This document shows, in pieces, positions 47,398 through 58,700 of a DNA stretch of 64,000 nucleotides. Made by a program: the position numbers and the translations under genes. Numbering within the stretch: position 1 is the first letter of the stretch; every line of letters starts with the position of its first letter. Source of the stretch: Sipunculus nudus (taxonomy: Eukaryota > Annelida > Sipuncula > Golfingiida > Sipunculidae); the NCBI GenBank assembly GCA_026874595.1, contig CM049315.1:19923664-19987663 (forward strand), written 5' to 3'. The notes under the pieces are model-generated. The model was not told the DNA's origin. It was given only the letters and a program-made list of their open reading frames with translations, and did no database searches.

Positions 47398-47612
47398 TCT
47401 AGAAGCGGATAGAGGGTAGGGGGGTTCAGGGGGTCAAGACCCCGCCCCCCCCCCCCCCCAATGTTCAGCCGCCGCAACCTTATTTAAGGGTTTAAGACCA
47501 ATTTTTGCGCCCTGGACCCGATTTTTTTTTATCTGGGGACCTGTTTTATAATTTTTCATTATTGCTCCTGGATTGGACCCCTACTTTTCCTTAATCCTGG
47601 ATCCACCCTCAG
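47398..47612 (-). mobile_element. MITE-like repeat with G-rich core, inverted copy
   Basis: On the minus strand it opens GGGTGGATCCAGGATTAAGG and closes with CTCTATCCGCTTCTAG. It carries the same internal order as 1730-1962 (AGGGGTCCAA, GGTCCCCAG, GGGTCCAGG, CAAAAATTGGTCTTAAAC, CGGCTGAA) and a G15 run in the core. The plus-strand poly(C) at 47445-47459 is that core. Confidence 0.65.
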
Positions 47613-49185
47613 TCCCCTTACCTTTTCATCACTACTCTCAACAAAAGCTGCAAATCCACAAAGACGAGCAGAACAGGGGACTTTCCAAAGCATTTTCCTC
47701 AGTATCATGGCAGAATAGGTGTCGTGCAGGAAAGAGAAAGCCGAGTGCGAACCTCGCATAACACAAATCATTTGTAATCCCAGAGTTCCTACCTACTTCC
47801 TGTCTGTGCACCCTCCATTAATTTGTCTCAGCGTTTATTATTTTATGAGGAGAATTAGCCGTCTTGAACGTTGCCATGCCATTCAAAGCTAAATCTGACA
47901 GTATGTTTGGTATTTTAGCTTACCTGATTACTCAATGGTAATGTGCTGGTCTGAATCTTGTACATTACACCATAAAACCTAAGGCTGGCATCAACCTAAA
48001 TTGAATTCCATACAAATGTAAATATATTTGAGCAATGTTAATTGAATTGACAATCCGTGCCAAGACTCCTTCTTCTTTGTGCCATTTTGGAGGTTACCAA
48101 CTAACTGAAGCTCTACGTGATGACAAATAATAACCACTGAGCAGTTTATAACCCTTAAAACTAAGTTTGTACATCAAAATTACAGCAGTGCAGCAATATG
48201 TGGCTCACAGATGGTATGTAATTGGCAGGATTTTGAACGCCGTCTATTTTTTGGAAGTCACGTTACTACTAAGCACTACTTTAGATGGTTTAAATATATT
48301 TTATGGCCCGAAAAACCTAGCAGCAGATATCCAAGTGACAAGTCACTGATGAAATATAAATGATTTATGACCCGTTTAGGGTCATGGTAATATTACCATC
48401 TTGTACGCCCTTTTGAATATAAAACATTTAAAATGTCTGAATTCTTTATACTTTTTTCTTGATATAACCGACAAATAAACCCCATTAAAAAGATTTGTAG
48501 CCTTTTTGTTTGTGAAGTGTATTTGTATCAACCAACATAATAAGATTAAGTAAAATAGTTTTCCAACGAAAATAGAGTAAAATTGATTATTTGCAGTTGA
48601 GGAAAACTAACTATATATGTCTTTGTAAACATAAAATGTCCTAATATAAAATAGTTTAACAATACATGACAATACTCACTCTTTCAGTGCGTTTATGGGG
48701 AAGCATGGGCCAACATTTAAAATTATAAGATACAGTTAAAGCATCAATCACATATAGCGTAATTGGTTTACGTCGCAGGAACTTTTTGGATTTTACGTTT
48801 TGTTAAATATTTCTCTGTTGTATCTTAAAAATCACTATCGCGAAACTTTAGATCATTGAAACACAATGATAAAGGTGTGTGCCAACTACGAGAATAACTT
48901 TTATATTAGTTACTCGTATTAAAACATAAACACAAAATCTGAATATTTGGAACTGGGATGGCCAGATCCTCAAAATGGCATTATTTGAGATTTTCTTTGA
49001 GATACTGCATACAAAAGGAAATTATCGATTATGCACTGGTAGCCATTTTCGAATTTGGATGAGTCTGTAATTTGATAAGGCTGGGGCCCTTAAAGGCATA
49101 GATCATTTATGTGTATTTGAGAAAAATTAATGATAATCTCTTTGTGATATTGGGCGCAGGAAGTCAAATGACCATCCCATCTTTA
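47613..49185. other. Non-coding stretch, nothing recognised
   Basis: No supported feature on either strand. Confidence 0.4.
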
Positions 49186-49985
49186 TAAACACAAAATTAG
49201 GCCACCTCCGGCCATCATTCGAAACATCCCTGCAGGCGTCAACAAACTCCTGTCCGAACTGTCCAAAGACGAGAACATCTTACCTGCATCAATAGAATAC
49301 GAACAAACTTTCAAAAATAGTGGATATAAGGCAAAGCTCAGTTACAACGCCCCGGAGGAAACAACCAAAAAACACCGAAAAAAAACCGACCTAGAAACAC
49401 CATTTGGTTTAACCCACCGTTAAATACGGTCGTCAAGACAAACGTATAGGCAAAATATTTTTTAAAACTTGTGGCCAAACATTTCCAAAATATCACATAT
49501 TCCACAAAATATTAAATAAAAACAACCTGAAAATAAGTTACAGCTGCATGAAATATGTAAAAACAATAATCCAAAACCACAACACAAGGATACTCTCCGA
49601 AAGGCCACAGAGAGATCCCACGCAACAAAGGCTATGCAACTGCCGGGACAAATCTGAATGCCCTCTAAATGGCAAATGCCTGGCTTCTTCCATTGTGTAC
49701 CAAGCGGACATGCACAGCAGCGGTGCAGTTAATACGTAGGCCTACATTGGCATGACCGGAGGACCCTTTAAACAAAGGTTCTACAACCACAACAAATCAT
49801 TTAAGCACAGAACTCATTCAAATGAAACAGAACTCGCAAAACATGTGTGGTCCCTGAAAGAAAAGCAACAAAATTTCACCATCACCTGGTCTATAATCCT
49901 GCAATCCAACACAGCTATGACCTCTTCAAACCAGTACAACTTGTGTTTGGTCGAGAAACTAGCAATCCTAAGCTCAGTCAAATAA
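49186..49985 (+). pseudogene. Penelope-like element remnant with GIY-YIG endonuclease domain
   Basis: The first frame reads PPPAIIRNIPAGVNKLLSEL, then NSGYKAKLSYN, then NTIWFNPPLNTVVKTNV, and meets stops from about 49450. A shifted frame continues HKILNKNNLKISYSCMKYVK, then CNCRDKSECPLNGKCLASS and IVYQADM. After an in-frame TAG (49736-49738) come AYIGMTGGPFKQRFYNHNKS, HVWSLKEKQQNFTITW and SSNQYNLCLVEKLAIL, ending at 49985. This is the end of the reverse transcriptase, the Cys-rich linker and the GIY-YIG nuclease of a Penelope-like retroelement, in the expected order. The catalytic part of the reverse transcriptase is absent. Multiple stops and a frameshift show it is dead as a protein gene. 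A hammerhead motif follows about 100 bp downstream. Confidence 0.8.
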
Positions 49986-50080
49986 CTTGCTGAACAAACG
50001 CTCCGAAATTGTATTAACTTGTCGCCATGGATCAAGGTTCCAACCGTGCGAAAAAGAAACGATAAAACCGAAATCGTAGA

Positions 50081-50146
50081 AGTTGAATGTCATTCATCTG
50101 ATGAGCCGATTAGGCGAAACCGGCTGTAGTGACGGTAGTGATCTAT
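50081..50146 (+). ncRNA. Hammerhead ribozyme (type I), Penelope-associated
   Basis: The core CTGATGA (50098-50104) is followed by stem II GCC/GGC (50105-50107 with 50113-50115) closing a GATTA loop. Then come GAA (50116-50118), A-C, a five-base loop and G-T-A (50126-50128). That makes a 2-bp stem III with the GUA cleavage triplet, so self-cleavage would fall between 50128 and 50129. Stem I pairs TCAT before the core with GTGA after the cut. A one-against-six-base internal loop separates it from a second helix, GTCA with TGAT. Every invariant core position is present. Hammerhead motifs are an established part of the terminal regions of Penelope-like elements, and the decayed GIY-YIG gene ends 103 bp upstream. 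Confidence 0.8.
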
Positions 50147-50233
50147 CACTTACCTTAATATACCCTGCTCTGTTACTTAACATAGAGCGCTGTATGACCG
50201 CGGAAGAAAGACTGCATTCTCGCAGATCAATTT

Positions 50234-50236
<3 letters not shown>

Positions 50237-50287
<51 letters not shown>
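50237..50287. repeat. (AT)n microsatellite
   Basis: An uninterrupted AT run about 90 bp after the hammerhead motif. Tyr/Ile open frames here are artefacts. Confidence 0.95.
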
Positions 50288-50291
<4 letters not shown>

Positions 50292-50431
50292 TGTTCTTTC
50301 TAGGCTGTTTGCAATGCATTGATGGCAAAGTGTTCTATGGTATAACCAGAGCGTATCAATATATATATCATGTGTAAGGAATCAAACGATTGTAAGCATC
50401 GTGTTGACTAATTAGTGTCGTACCGTTGTAA

Positions 50432-50442
50432 TTATATATATA

Positions 50443-50492
<50 letters not shown>
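50432..50492. repeat. (AT)n microsatellite
   Basis: A TA run interrupted once by TATAATTATA. Confidence 0.95.
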
Positions 50493-50493
<1 letters not shown>

Positions 50494-51421
50494 GCGTGCA
50501 AATGGGGGCATTAAATAGGTTTGGTGTCCAGTTTTGCAGACCTGATATATAACCGTCGGACTACTATAAGGAGCATTTTGTGAATCCCGCAAGAATATAC
50601 TCCTAAAAGGTTCTCTGTGCGATCATCGCAAGAATCCCCCTGAAGGGTTCTCTTTGTGATCACCTATCCTATAGGTAATAGGTTTTTTTTAGGTCTTCAG
50701 AATCGTTTACGATGATCGACCTTTAGGTTTTATAAATTTACCAGAAAAGGCAATAAATATCCAGAGTAAAGTTGTAATCCATTAACCAATATTTATGGTG
50801 AGTTTTAAATACACGTTAAAATCAATAAATGAAAGTGGATTCGTTAAAAGAATTTAATCAGAAATTTCAAAAGGACTCGTTAAACCCACGGAAGAAATAC
50901 TTGATCGCTCGAAAAAGTCACGTCCGCAAGCCAGATAATGCAAATAAATTGATTCGGCCCATAACCACTTCCGCAAGTAGGCAAAACGCAAGAATCCCAA
51001 AGGCTGGCTTCCTTAGTGCGAGATAAATAAAATTGTGAAGGGATTTTAAAAACATTGAGAGGGAGACGAGTTGGGAGAAACTTGAATAGTCTGTTACCGC
51101 AGTTGTGCAGTTGTAGAATCGGATATCACGTCAAGTCCGGGACAGTTACCCGCAACATGAATTCGACTCAATTTAGCTCTCGTAAACATTTATTTTCACA
51201 TATTTTCAACCCGGCACCGTATTGCATACTCCGTGATTAAGGTCTCTTGCAATATTAATGCTAATCACATTTAATAAATGTAAGAGCAATTACGCCCACT
51301 ACATTATTATTGGTATCGGGTTCCAAGTCATAGTTTAATCAATTATTTAACGTCGTCATAAAATTTAAAGAAAACTTCTATCCACTTTTTTGAGGAACAG
51401 CAACAGTCAACACCCACATGA

Positions 51422-51425
<4 letters not shown>
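50493..51425. other. Non-coding stretch, nothing recognised
   Basis: No supported gene. Around 50595-50670 the phrase CGCAAGAAT...CCT(A/G)AA(A/G)GGTTCTCT(G/T)TG occurs twice, about 50 bp apart, as a small local duplication. Confidence 0.4.

Positions 51426-51474
<49 letters not shown>
51426..51474. repeat. (AT)n microsatellite
   Basis: An uninterrupted AT run. Confidence 0.95.
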
Positions 51475-51478
<4 letters not shown>

Positions 51479-51845
51479 CAAATAGTCAACAAGTTTGCAA
51501 TATTCATATGTGCTATTAATAGACAACCGCGGCCTGGCCAATTTACTGAATGTCATGGTAAAAACATACAAGTGAATTAATGAATTTCAGCACATGAGAC
51601 TATAATAATCCTACTCATCCCCGTAGACTTGTAAATTCATGGTTACCGCCCTCAAACAAAGGAAACAAACTTCATTTTCACTGGTTGACGAATAATTTAA
51701 AGGACGTAAATGTAATCAATTTACATTGATAAATAGACGTATTACAACTACAAATAATATCATGGCCTTATTTGATAGAACCATGTTAAATGGATAACTT
51801 TGAAAGTATAATCCATATCCCATAAATTATCAAAATATACCACAC

Positions 51846-51848
<3 letters not shown>

Positions 51849-51884
<36 letters not shown>
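51849..51884. repeat. (AT)n microsatellite
   Basis: An AT run preceded by a short CACACACAA. Confidence 0.95.
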
Positions 51885-51886
<2 letters not shown>

Positions 51887-52198
51887 TTTTAACATACAGA
51901 ATACAGCTCTTCATAGAGATGCATGAAGCACCAGCATGTTAAGGCATATTGCCAAGTCCTTCCTGTGAGGAGTGCGAGCATGCTCCTACAAGTCTTCAGT
52001 TCTTTTCTGAACAATATCAACACTGCATAAATTTAATATATCTTTGATGATAACATAAGGTGAAGTCGTCGTATGTTTTAAATAGAATCACACTGTAAAA
52101 AACGAACGTGTTTATGTATCCGTGTAGGTCTAACACTGTTTGGTGGCTTTGTCTATTGAAAAGTGGCGTCAATTTGTCTTCAAGGGTGGGGGGTCGAC

Positions 52199-52248
52199 AA
52201 ACACACACACACACACCCTCACACACACACACACACATATATATATAT
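52199..52248. repeat. (CA)n(TA)n compound microsatellite
   Basis: CA dinucleotides interrupted by CCCTC, then TA dinucleotides. A Cys/Val-rich minus-strand frame across it is an artefact. Confidence 0.9.
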
Positions 52249-52512
52249 TAAAACCTTTTAGCGTCGGTATGATACATTTCAACATATTTCAAAGTATAAA
52301 GTTTTAGAAAATAAGGTATTATGTTTTCAGTACAGGTAAATTCTATACCAGGCATAAATATATAATATTTCATAATTAACCCAGAAATGGAACCAAAGTC
52401 TATAATTATAATTATTAATATATTTCATTTCAAATATATGAATATCATTCTCTAAATCGTAGGGGGTGATTACATTGACCATCCTCCCCTTGCTAGAAAG
52501 TGTGTGTGGGAT

Positions 52513-52527
52513 GGGGGGGGGGGGGGG
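52513..52527. repeat. Poly(G) run
   Basis: Fifteen consecutive G followed by TGGATGG, with CCCCCATTCCCCCCC about 15-30 bp downstream. The two tracts could pair as a hairpin. Confidence 0.9.
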
Positions 52528-52739
52528 TGGATGGTATATTTATACCCCCATTCCCCCCCAATTGACGCCCCTGCTATTGAACGAAGATGAAGGTGACGAT
52601 TTAACCAGGATGATGTAATAACCAGAAAATTATGCGTCATATTTTATATTAATGGGACAAAGGTTAAACCATAAGTCATAGCCTGTCATTCAGACATTCG
52701 AATGAGTATATGAGCTTCTTTTGGGATTTTATCACTTTT

Positions 52740-52835
52740 ACTTCGGGGGCACAACCGAGGATCGAACCGAGGAGGTTCAGCTCTGAAGTCTGCTACAGCG
52801 CCTTAATGCTCAAACCACACACCAAAGGATACGTT
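52740..52835 (-). repeat. tRNA-like segment, possible SINE head
   Basis: On the minus strand, GGTTTGAGCATTAAGGCGCT is followed about 40 bp on by GGTTCGATCCTCGGTTGTGC, in tRNA-like spacing. The B box has two departures from consensus and no SINE body is recognised. Weak call. Confidence 0.25.
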
Positions 52836-55630
52836 CAACCACGAAAATCAAGAATCATTGCAGTTCAAAAGATTTGGCGCAAAATTCATCCATGGCCTCA
52901 CGAGTTTGGTCATGAACTTTACTTCGTCTTACTTAAAATATAACGCATTGCTTGTCCATGTATGAGTAACTCATTTCGTCGATTACGTTTTTTGATACAA
53001 CAGTCAATGGCCCTATTAAATAGGAACTCTTATAAAATAGGTGCCATCTTTTTAACCTTCTCTTACAGAGGAAAAAATATTTCAATAAACGGGTGCATTC
53101 AATCGAAGTTTTTGATTTGAAAACCTTTAAATTGATTAGGCTTATTCGGCCGTCTCTATACATTTCATTTCCGGTTTTGACGCAGCAGTGGATGCATGAA
53201 CCATATAACGTTCATAGGCCATATATATATGGATCTTGCATTTTCGGGACGGGTGTCCCGTTTACTAAACTAATACCCTAATTGGTGTAATATTAAAGGG
53301 GAAGGGGTAGTCAAACACTACAAAAATAGGTAGTTTTATTCGAGTTCTGTCAAATATCAGATCATTTTTACCTGTTCCCTGTTGAAGTTCATTTGTTGCA
53401 AAGCATGATGAGGATTTATGCTTATTTCTCATGATGGGAATCACAAAATTTTTTCATCGTACACTTCCACAAGTAGAACAAGAAAATAAAACTAACAATG
53501 TGAAGACTATAATACAGCTATATTTCTTTCAAAATAAATAATAACTAAGGGAAAACGGGTATATACAAAACAACATGAAGGAATACTCACCATGCATTAG
53601 GGAGTTATCAATAAAAAACACATGTAAGATTTTTTTATTGGTAATCAAACAACTTTCACGGCGATTATAATATCTGAGTGATGTCTGCACATATGTTATG
53701 ACCCATCATTTCACCTGTGTGGGTGGATGAGCAGATCCATGAAAGAAAGCCGGATATGTGCCGGATATGTACAGCAAATATGACTGACATGCAGCAGCAG
53801 CTCTTGTCACGGGATTTTTTTTTCTGACAGGCAGCGTGGTACAATATATACTAGCGGAACACCACATACAGGAAGCGGACAGTCACTATTAATAAGGGAC
53901 AAGATATAACTTATAGGCTGATATGTGATGAATGAGCACTGACAGTGTTTACCTAGCGCTGTTTACTGTTTACTGCGTCATTCCTTTTCTTAAGCCGAGT
54001 TCAAACTTCAATCGCAGGTATACATTTTATACTTCTTCCAGGCATCAAACTTCAATGATGTTTAGGAATGACCGATAAATGACTGTATATACCTCTTAGG
54101 GACGTTGACAGAAATGTCCGACTACATAGTATAGGCCTGTGAGGATCACATGGATTACCTTTTACTATTTTTTTAAAATTTAACTTCATTTTTCTTGAAA
54201 GATAATCTGGCCCACCATGGAAAGTATTATACCTCAGATACATTATTTAATATAAAAAATCCACCGGACTGTGTGGAAATCGGAACCCTAAATTCCGTGA
54301 CTTTTTGGGCATCTTTATAATAAGGTCACGTTTTTATCGCCGGCTTGCAGTAAAAACGTAACGGTGTTCAAAAGCAAGGATCGATGCTTCCATTTGGAAG
54401 TTGGTGCATCATTTATAACAGACAGAAACAGCATAGAAATAACAGATTGATAATTGTAATTTTTCTTGATTAGAAGTCTGGGAAATATGTAATCGTCCAT
54501 CTACATGAAATCGTAAATAATGAATATTTACAAATCTTCTGTGAAACTGGGTATATTTTTCTTTATATCAAAACATATATTTCCCTTTCATTAATATTGG
54601 AACATCACTCAGTGCTTAAAATTTAAAACACGGCAAGATATTTTAATGATTTCATCAGAGTAAAGGCAGTTTTTTAATTTCGACAGAGGTTTAGTTCAAA
54701 TATCCAACGGGAACTGGATATCTTTTACTCAGCCTTCAAGCATAGGTGTATGCTTGACTGTGTTCGAGAAAAATAATGAGAAGAAAAGGTCAGTTTGGGT
54801 TTGAATGTAATAATGATATGACGTACTGTGCTTAGTGGCAGGCCGGGGAGGCATTTGCAAAGGAAGTTAAGCGTGATACCTCTAACCAAATGAAAAAAAA
54901 ACTATATAATCAAGTATAATTTAAGGCAACATGTGTCTAACGCTATGTGAATATAAAATTAGACATCGTTCTACACATCGTTTGAACTTTTGTGCAGTGG
55001 GTAAACAAAAATACGGAATTTTTGAGTTATAATATGACAGTATCATATCATTTTCTTATTACATCCGATCGCTAATGAAAGATGGGTGGCTCTTAATTTT
55101 ATATGCAGTGTATATTTTAGGGCTTAAAATACTGTATGTTTCTGAAAAAAAAGGTTCATATTTAACCAGGTCCGTCTTATACAACGGGGAGTACAAAAAT
55201 TGCGCTCACAAATCGGGACTGCAATTTTCCATTTACAGGACAAAAACAGCCTTGCGCATGCTTAGAATCCAAAATAATAAAGTAAAAGTGCATCTGCTGT
55301 GGTACCAATAAGAAACAAGGCTCCATCCACGCCTTATTGTTAGGCTCTGCAGGCACATCAGTGAACCCAAATTTCTTACTTCTCTTCTCTTATCCTGTTT
55401 TAAGTTTATCGAACGCAGATTTCATATATTTCCCTTGTCTCATTCATCGTACCTATATTTCTCACTATTATCCTTTCGCAGTTATCGAACACAGTTTTTA
55501 CACTTTTTCATTATCTTATTTATCGAATCATTTCCTCTTGGTGTTACCCGGTGAATTTTGTGATATTTTTCTAACGGTTCCAGGTTTAGAAATGCTCTGT
55601 CCTGCTGAATCCATCTTCGACCGGGGATTG
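52836..55630. other. Non-coding stretch downstream of the chloride-channel gene
   Basis: No supported gene. On the minus strand the part near 55630 would be the 3' untranslated region of the channel gene. No AATAAA could be assigned with confidence. Confidence 0.4.
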
Positions 55631-55789
55631 TCATGAGGTCCATATAATATACACCGTCCAATAGGTAAAGTTAAATAGGATAAAGAACGTGGGGAATACT
55701 TTTCGAGACAGTTTGTCCACATCGCCAGATTTCCAGCGTTTTTGGCGGTCAGATGAAGTCACTACTGTATCCTTCTTCATTGTCAGCAT
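55631..55789 (-). CDS. Chloride-channel terminal exon (TM4)
   Basis: It follows the acceptor TTCTCCTTTCCACAG and encodes the end of the TM3-TM4 loop ([30 protein letters not shown]). TM4 follows ([20 protein letters not shown]), then Thr-Ser-stop. [10 protein letters not shown] is the usual entry to TM4 in this family. It starts in phase 0, agreeing with the exon before it. Confidence 0.9.
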   Translation of the reverse strand: MLTMKKDTVVTSSDRQKRWKSGDVDKLSRKVFPTFFILFNFTYWTVYIIWTS

Positions 55790-58700
55790 CTGTGGAAAGG
55801 AGAAAAGAAAAAAGAATTGTCACACAATTTTTAAAAAAAGTTACTAAATGTGGTAATGGTCAGAACCCAATTGAAAAAAAAAATACAGTGTAAAAAGTGG
55901 ATGGCATAATTACGTGGTCAACTTTAATGTAGAATTTAGGGAGTTGTAATGGTCAGATTTAATTTTTAAATATTATACAATACATTGTGATAATTTTGAT
56001 TATGTTTAGGACTTTATAGTTTAATTATACCTTAATACATTAAACCATTACATTATACATTATACCTTTATTAGCTTGTAACAATGCCTACCTGTTGTAC
56101 GTGTCTGCAGATTAAAATGAATATTGAACCGGAACATCCAGGTACAGAAGATAAAGATAACTATTAAATCTTGTTTGCTCTTATGATAAGGATCCTGTTG
56201 CTTAAATCGCCCTAGAATATACAGATATACGCTCTGATGAAGTTTTTTATATTGAATTCTTCTGCTTTGTGCTCTTCTGATTATTAGTAATTTTTTAATA
56301 TTAATAAATTAAATATAAATAAGGCTTACTGGTTCCATTTCCAGTGTCTGAGACGGAGTTGGTATGGCCAGCTTCTCTTCTTTTCTTGACAGTACATTTA
56401 CTACAGCGAACTCCAAGAGAGCAGTAAACACGAAACACAAGCAGGCCGCCATCCACACGTCAATGGCCTTGATATATGACACGCGAGGCAAGGCACGCTG
56501 GGTACCGGAACTCATGGTTGTCATGGTGAGGATTGTAAGAACGCCCAACGAGATTCTCGCGGGAATGGCGTCTATGTTTATCCAGAACGAGACCCAGGAC
56601 AAGATAACGATCATGGCGGTCGGGATGTAGGTCTGGATCAGATGGTAACATACGTCACGCTTCAGGATAAAGTCGGCCTGGATGCAGGGGAAGGCGCCTG
56701 CAAAAGTAAAAGGAAAATGAAAACAGTAGTGATATTTTGCCGTTTCCTCACACTATGAGAACCTGGCTACACAAAGGGTAGGTCTGTGTCCGTTTTCATC
56801 ACTCATGGTCACTGCCATGTAACAGGTAATAAGCAGTGATGGGGAGTGACTAAACTGTTCAACGACTATCACTGTGACCAGCAGTGGTAGGTGAGCAGCC
56901 CTGGCGACCAGTTGATGGGGTGTGATTAATTGATAATTTGCTGAGTGACAAGGAGTGACTGGCAGTGATGCTGTGTGAACACAGTTACTGCACCAGACAC
57001 CAGCTCATTGCTTATTGATACATTTACTTAATAAAACTGTGAATTTTACCAAATGTCAACTTAAATAACAATTATAATTAACACAACCTTTATGCAAACA
57101 TTTGATTATAGAGCTGTTTTTATTAGCAGTATCTTCTGATCTACTTAAGTGATACAACTAGGGACATGCATCTATCTAATGTCTATTCTAACATAAATGG
57201 TTCTAGTATCAAATAAAAAAGACAGGAAACATTATAAAGAAAAACAACTGTTCATGGTATTTAGCTTCAAAGAGTGATACACATGAATCTGAGGCACTTG
57301 GTTAAAATATATTCACTTCAGCTCCAAATTCCTGGTACAACTGCGACACATTTGATCACTATATTCAGGAAGCATGGTTAGCCTATATTGTGGACAGAAC
57401 AAAACTCAATCATTTACAAACACTTTTCAGTCACTATGACTTTTAATAAAATCAGTATCATCTTTAACTATAATTAAGTATCTGGAACAAAAGGTGACCA
57501 ACTGATACAAATATGAAGATGTTTTCGTCAGAGATAAACTGAATTTGTAATTCTCTCATCCTCATACTAGTGTTTTGAAGGAAATTAAGTTTTAATACAC
57601 ATGTAATATATGATAAGAAAAACTTGGATAAATTAAATAACAAAGATATAAAACTCTCATTAGTTATATCTTGAATAACAAAGATAAAAAAATCTCTATA
57701 GTTATTTAAGAAAATGTGAAAATCCTTTTACAACTAGGGAAATTAATCGTAAATTATCGCATGATGTAACTTTAACACATGTGAGGTACAAATATAGGAA
57801 GTGTCTAGCCAGCTAACAATGTCGGCTCGCAGGCTCAGATAATCAGGTAATTTACAAAGCACATACATATTTGTTACATTACATCATGTAATTAACTGAT
57901 ATTCTGAAAATATTAACTCTGTTTAATGATAATATTAACATAATTTAAGATGCTAAAAGAAGGTCTGCAACATCAGTCCTATCAATGACAGACATAGTCC
58001 GATTAAATCGGACTGAATAATATCAGGCCCTACATGGCCGGGCCTGATAGTATTGAGTCCGATTAAATCAACTAAATCGGGCTTTGACAGACAGATTATT
58101 AAGTTGTAATATGAGATGAAGGTCTTGAAATGTAAAAGTCTGGTTAGCCTATAATGCCAGCTGCAGATTATCTGAGTCTGTGCAGTTGTCAATGTCAGCT
58201 GTGTAGACATTTCCAAAAAAAATCATCACAAAGTATTCAAAACAAGGTTAATTTTAAATGCAATAGTCTGTGTCAACGACCTGACCGTTTCATGAATTTA
58301 CATGTCCCACTGTGTACATGAACATAAAATTATATGTATAGCAGTAAAAGCACACACACCATTCTTCAAGACCTTTTTCAAATCGATATACTTTCAGAAT
58401 ATTTTTCTAGTTTGATTACTGCCAGGTGATAACTTTACCATTATGACTGCAAAGATCAGTGCCAGTATTGATATTTTTACTAGTCTTCACTATCCACTCG
58501 TCTTGCAAAATTAAAATAGCTTAAGTAGTCACATTATTTGATATAAAATAAAAGAAAACACCATCCAGCAGGTGACCTGTTAAACAGAGCTTATAATGTC
58601 CTACCTTCCCCACAAGACTTTTCATTCAAAGTTCAATAAGAGTGCTATTTAAAAGAAAATGGAGACATTTTGTCAAGTTAAAACGGTTGATATCTGAAAA

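Noticed and set aside
55528..55722. 64-codon minus-strand frame starting [13 protein letters not shown]
   Set aside because: It overlaps the TM4 exon of the channel in another frame. The exon frame gives the conserved TM4 and a proper stop.
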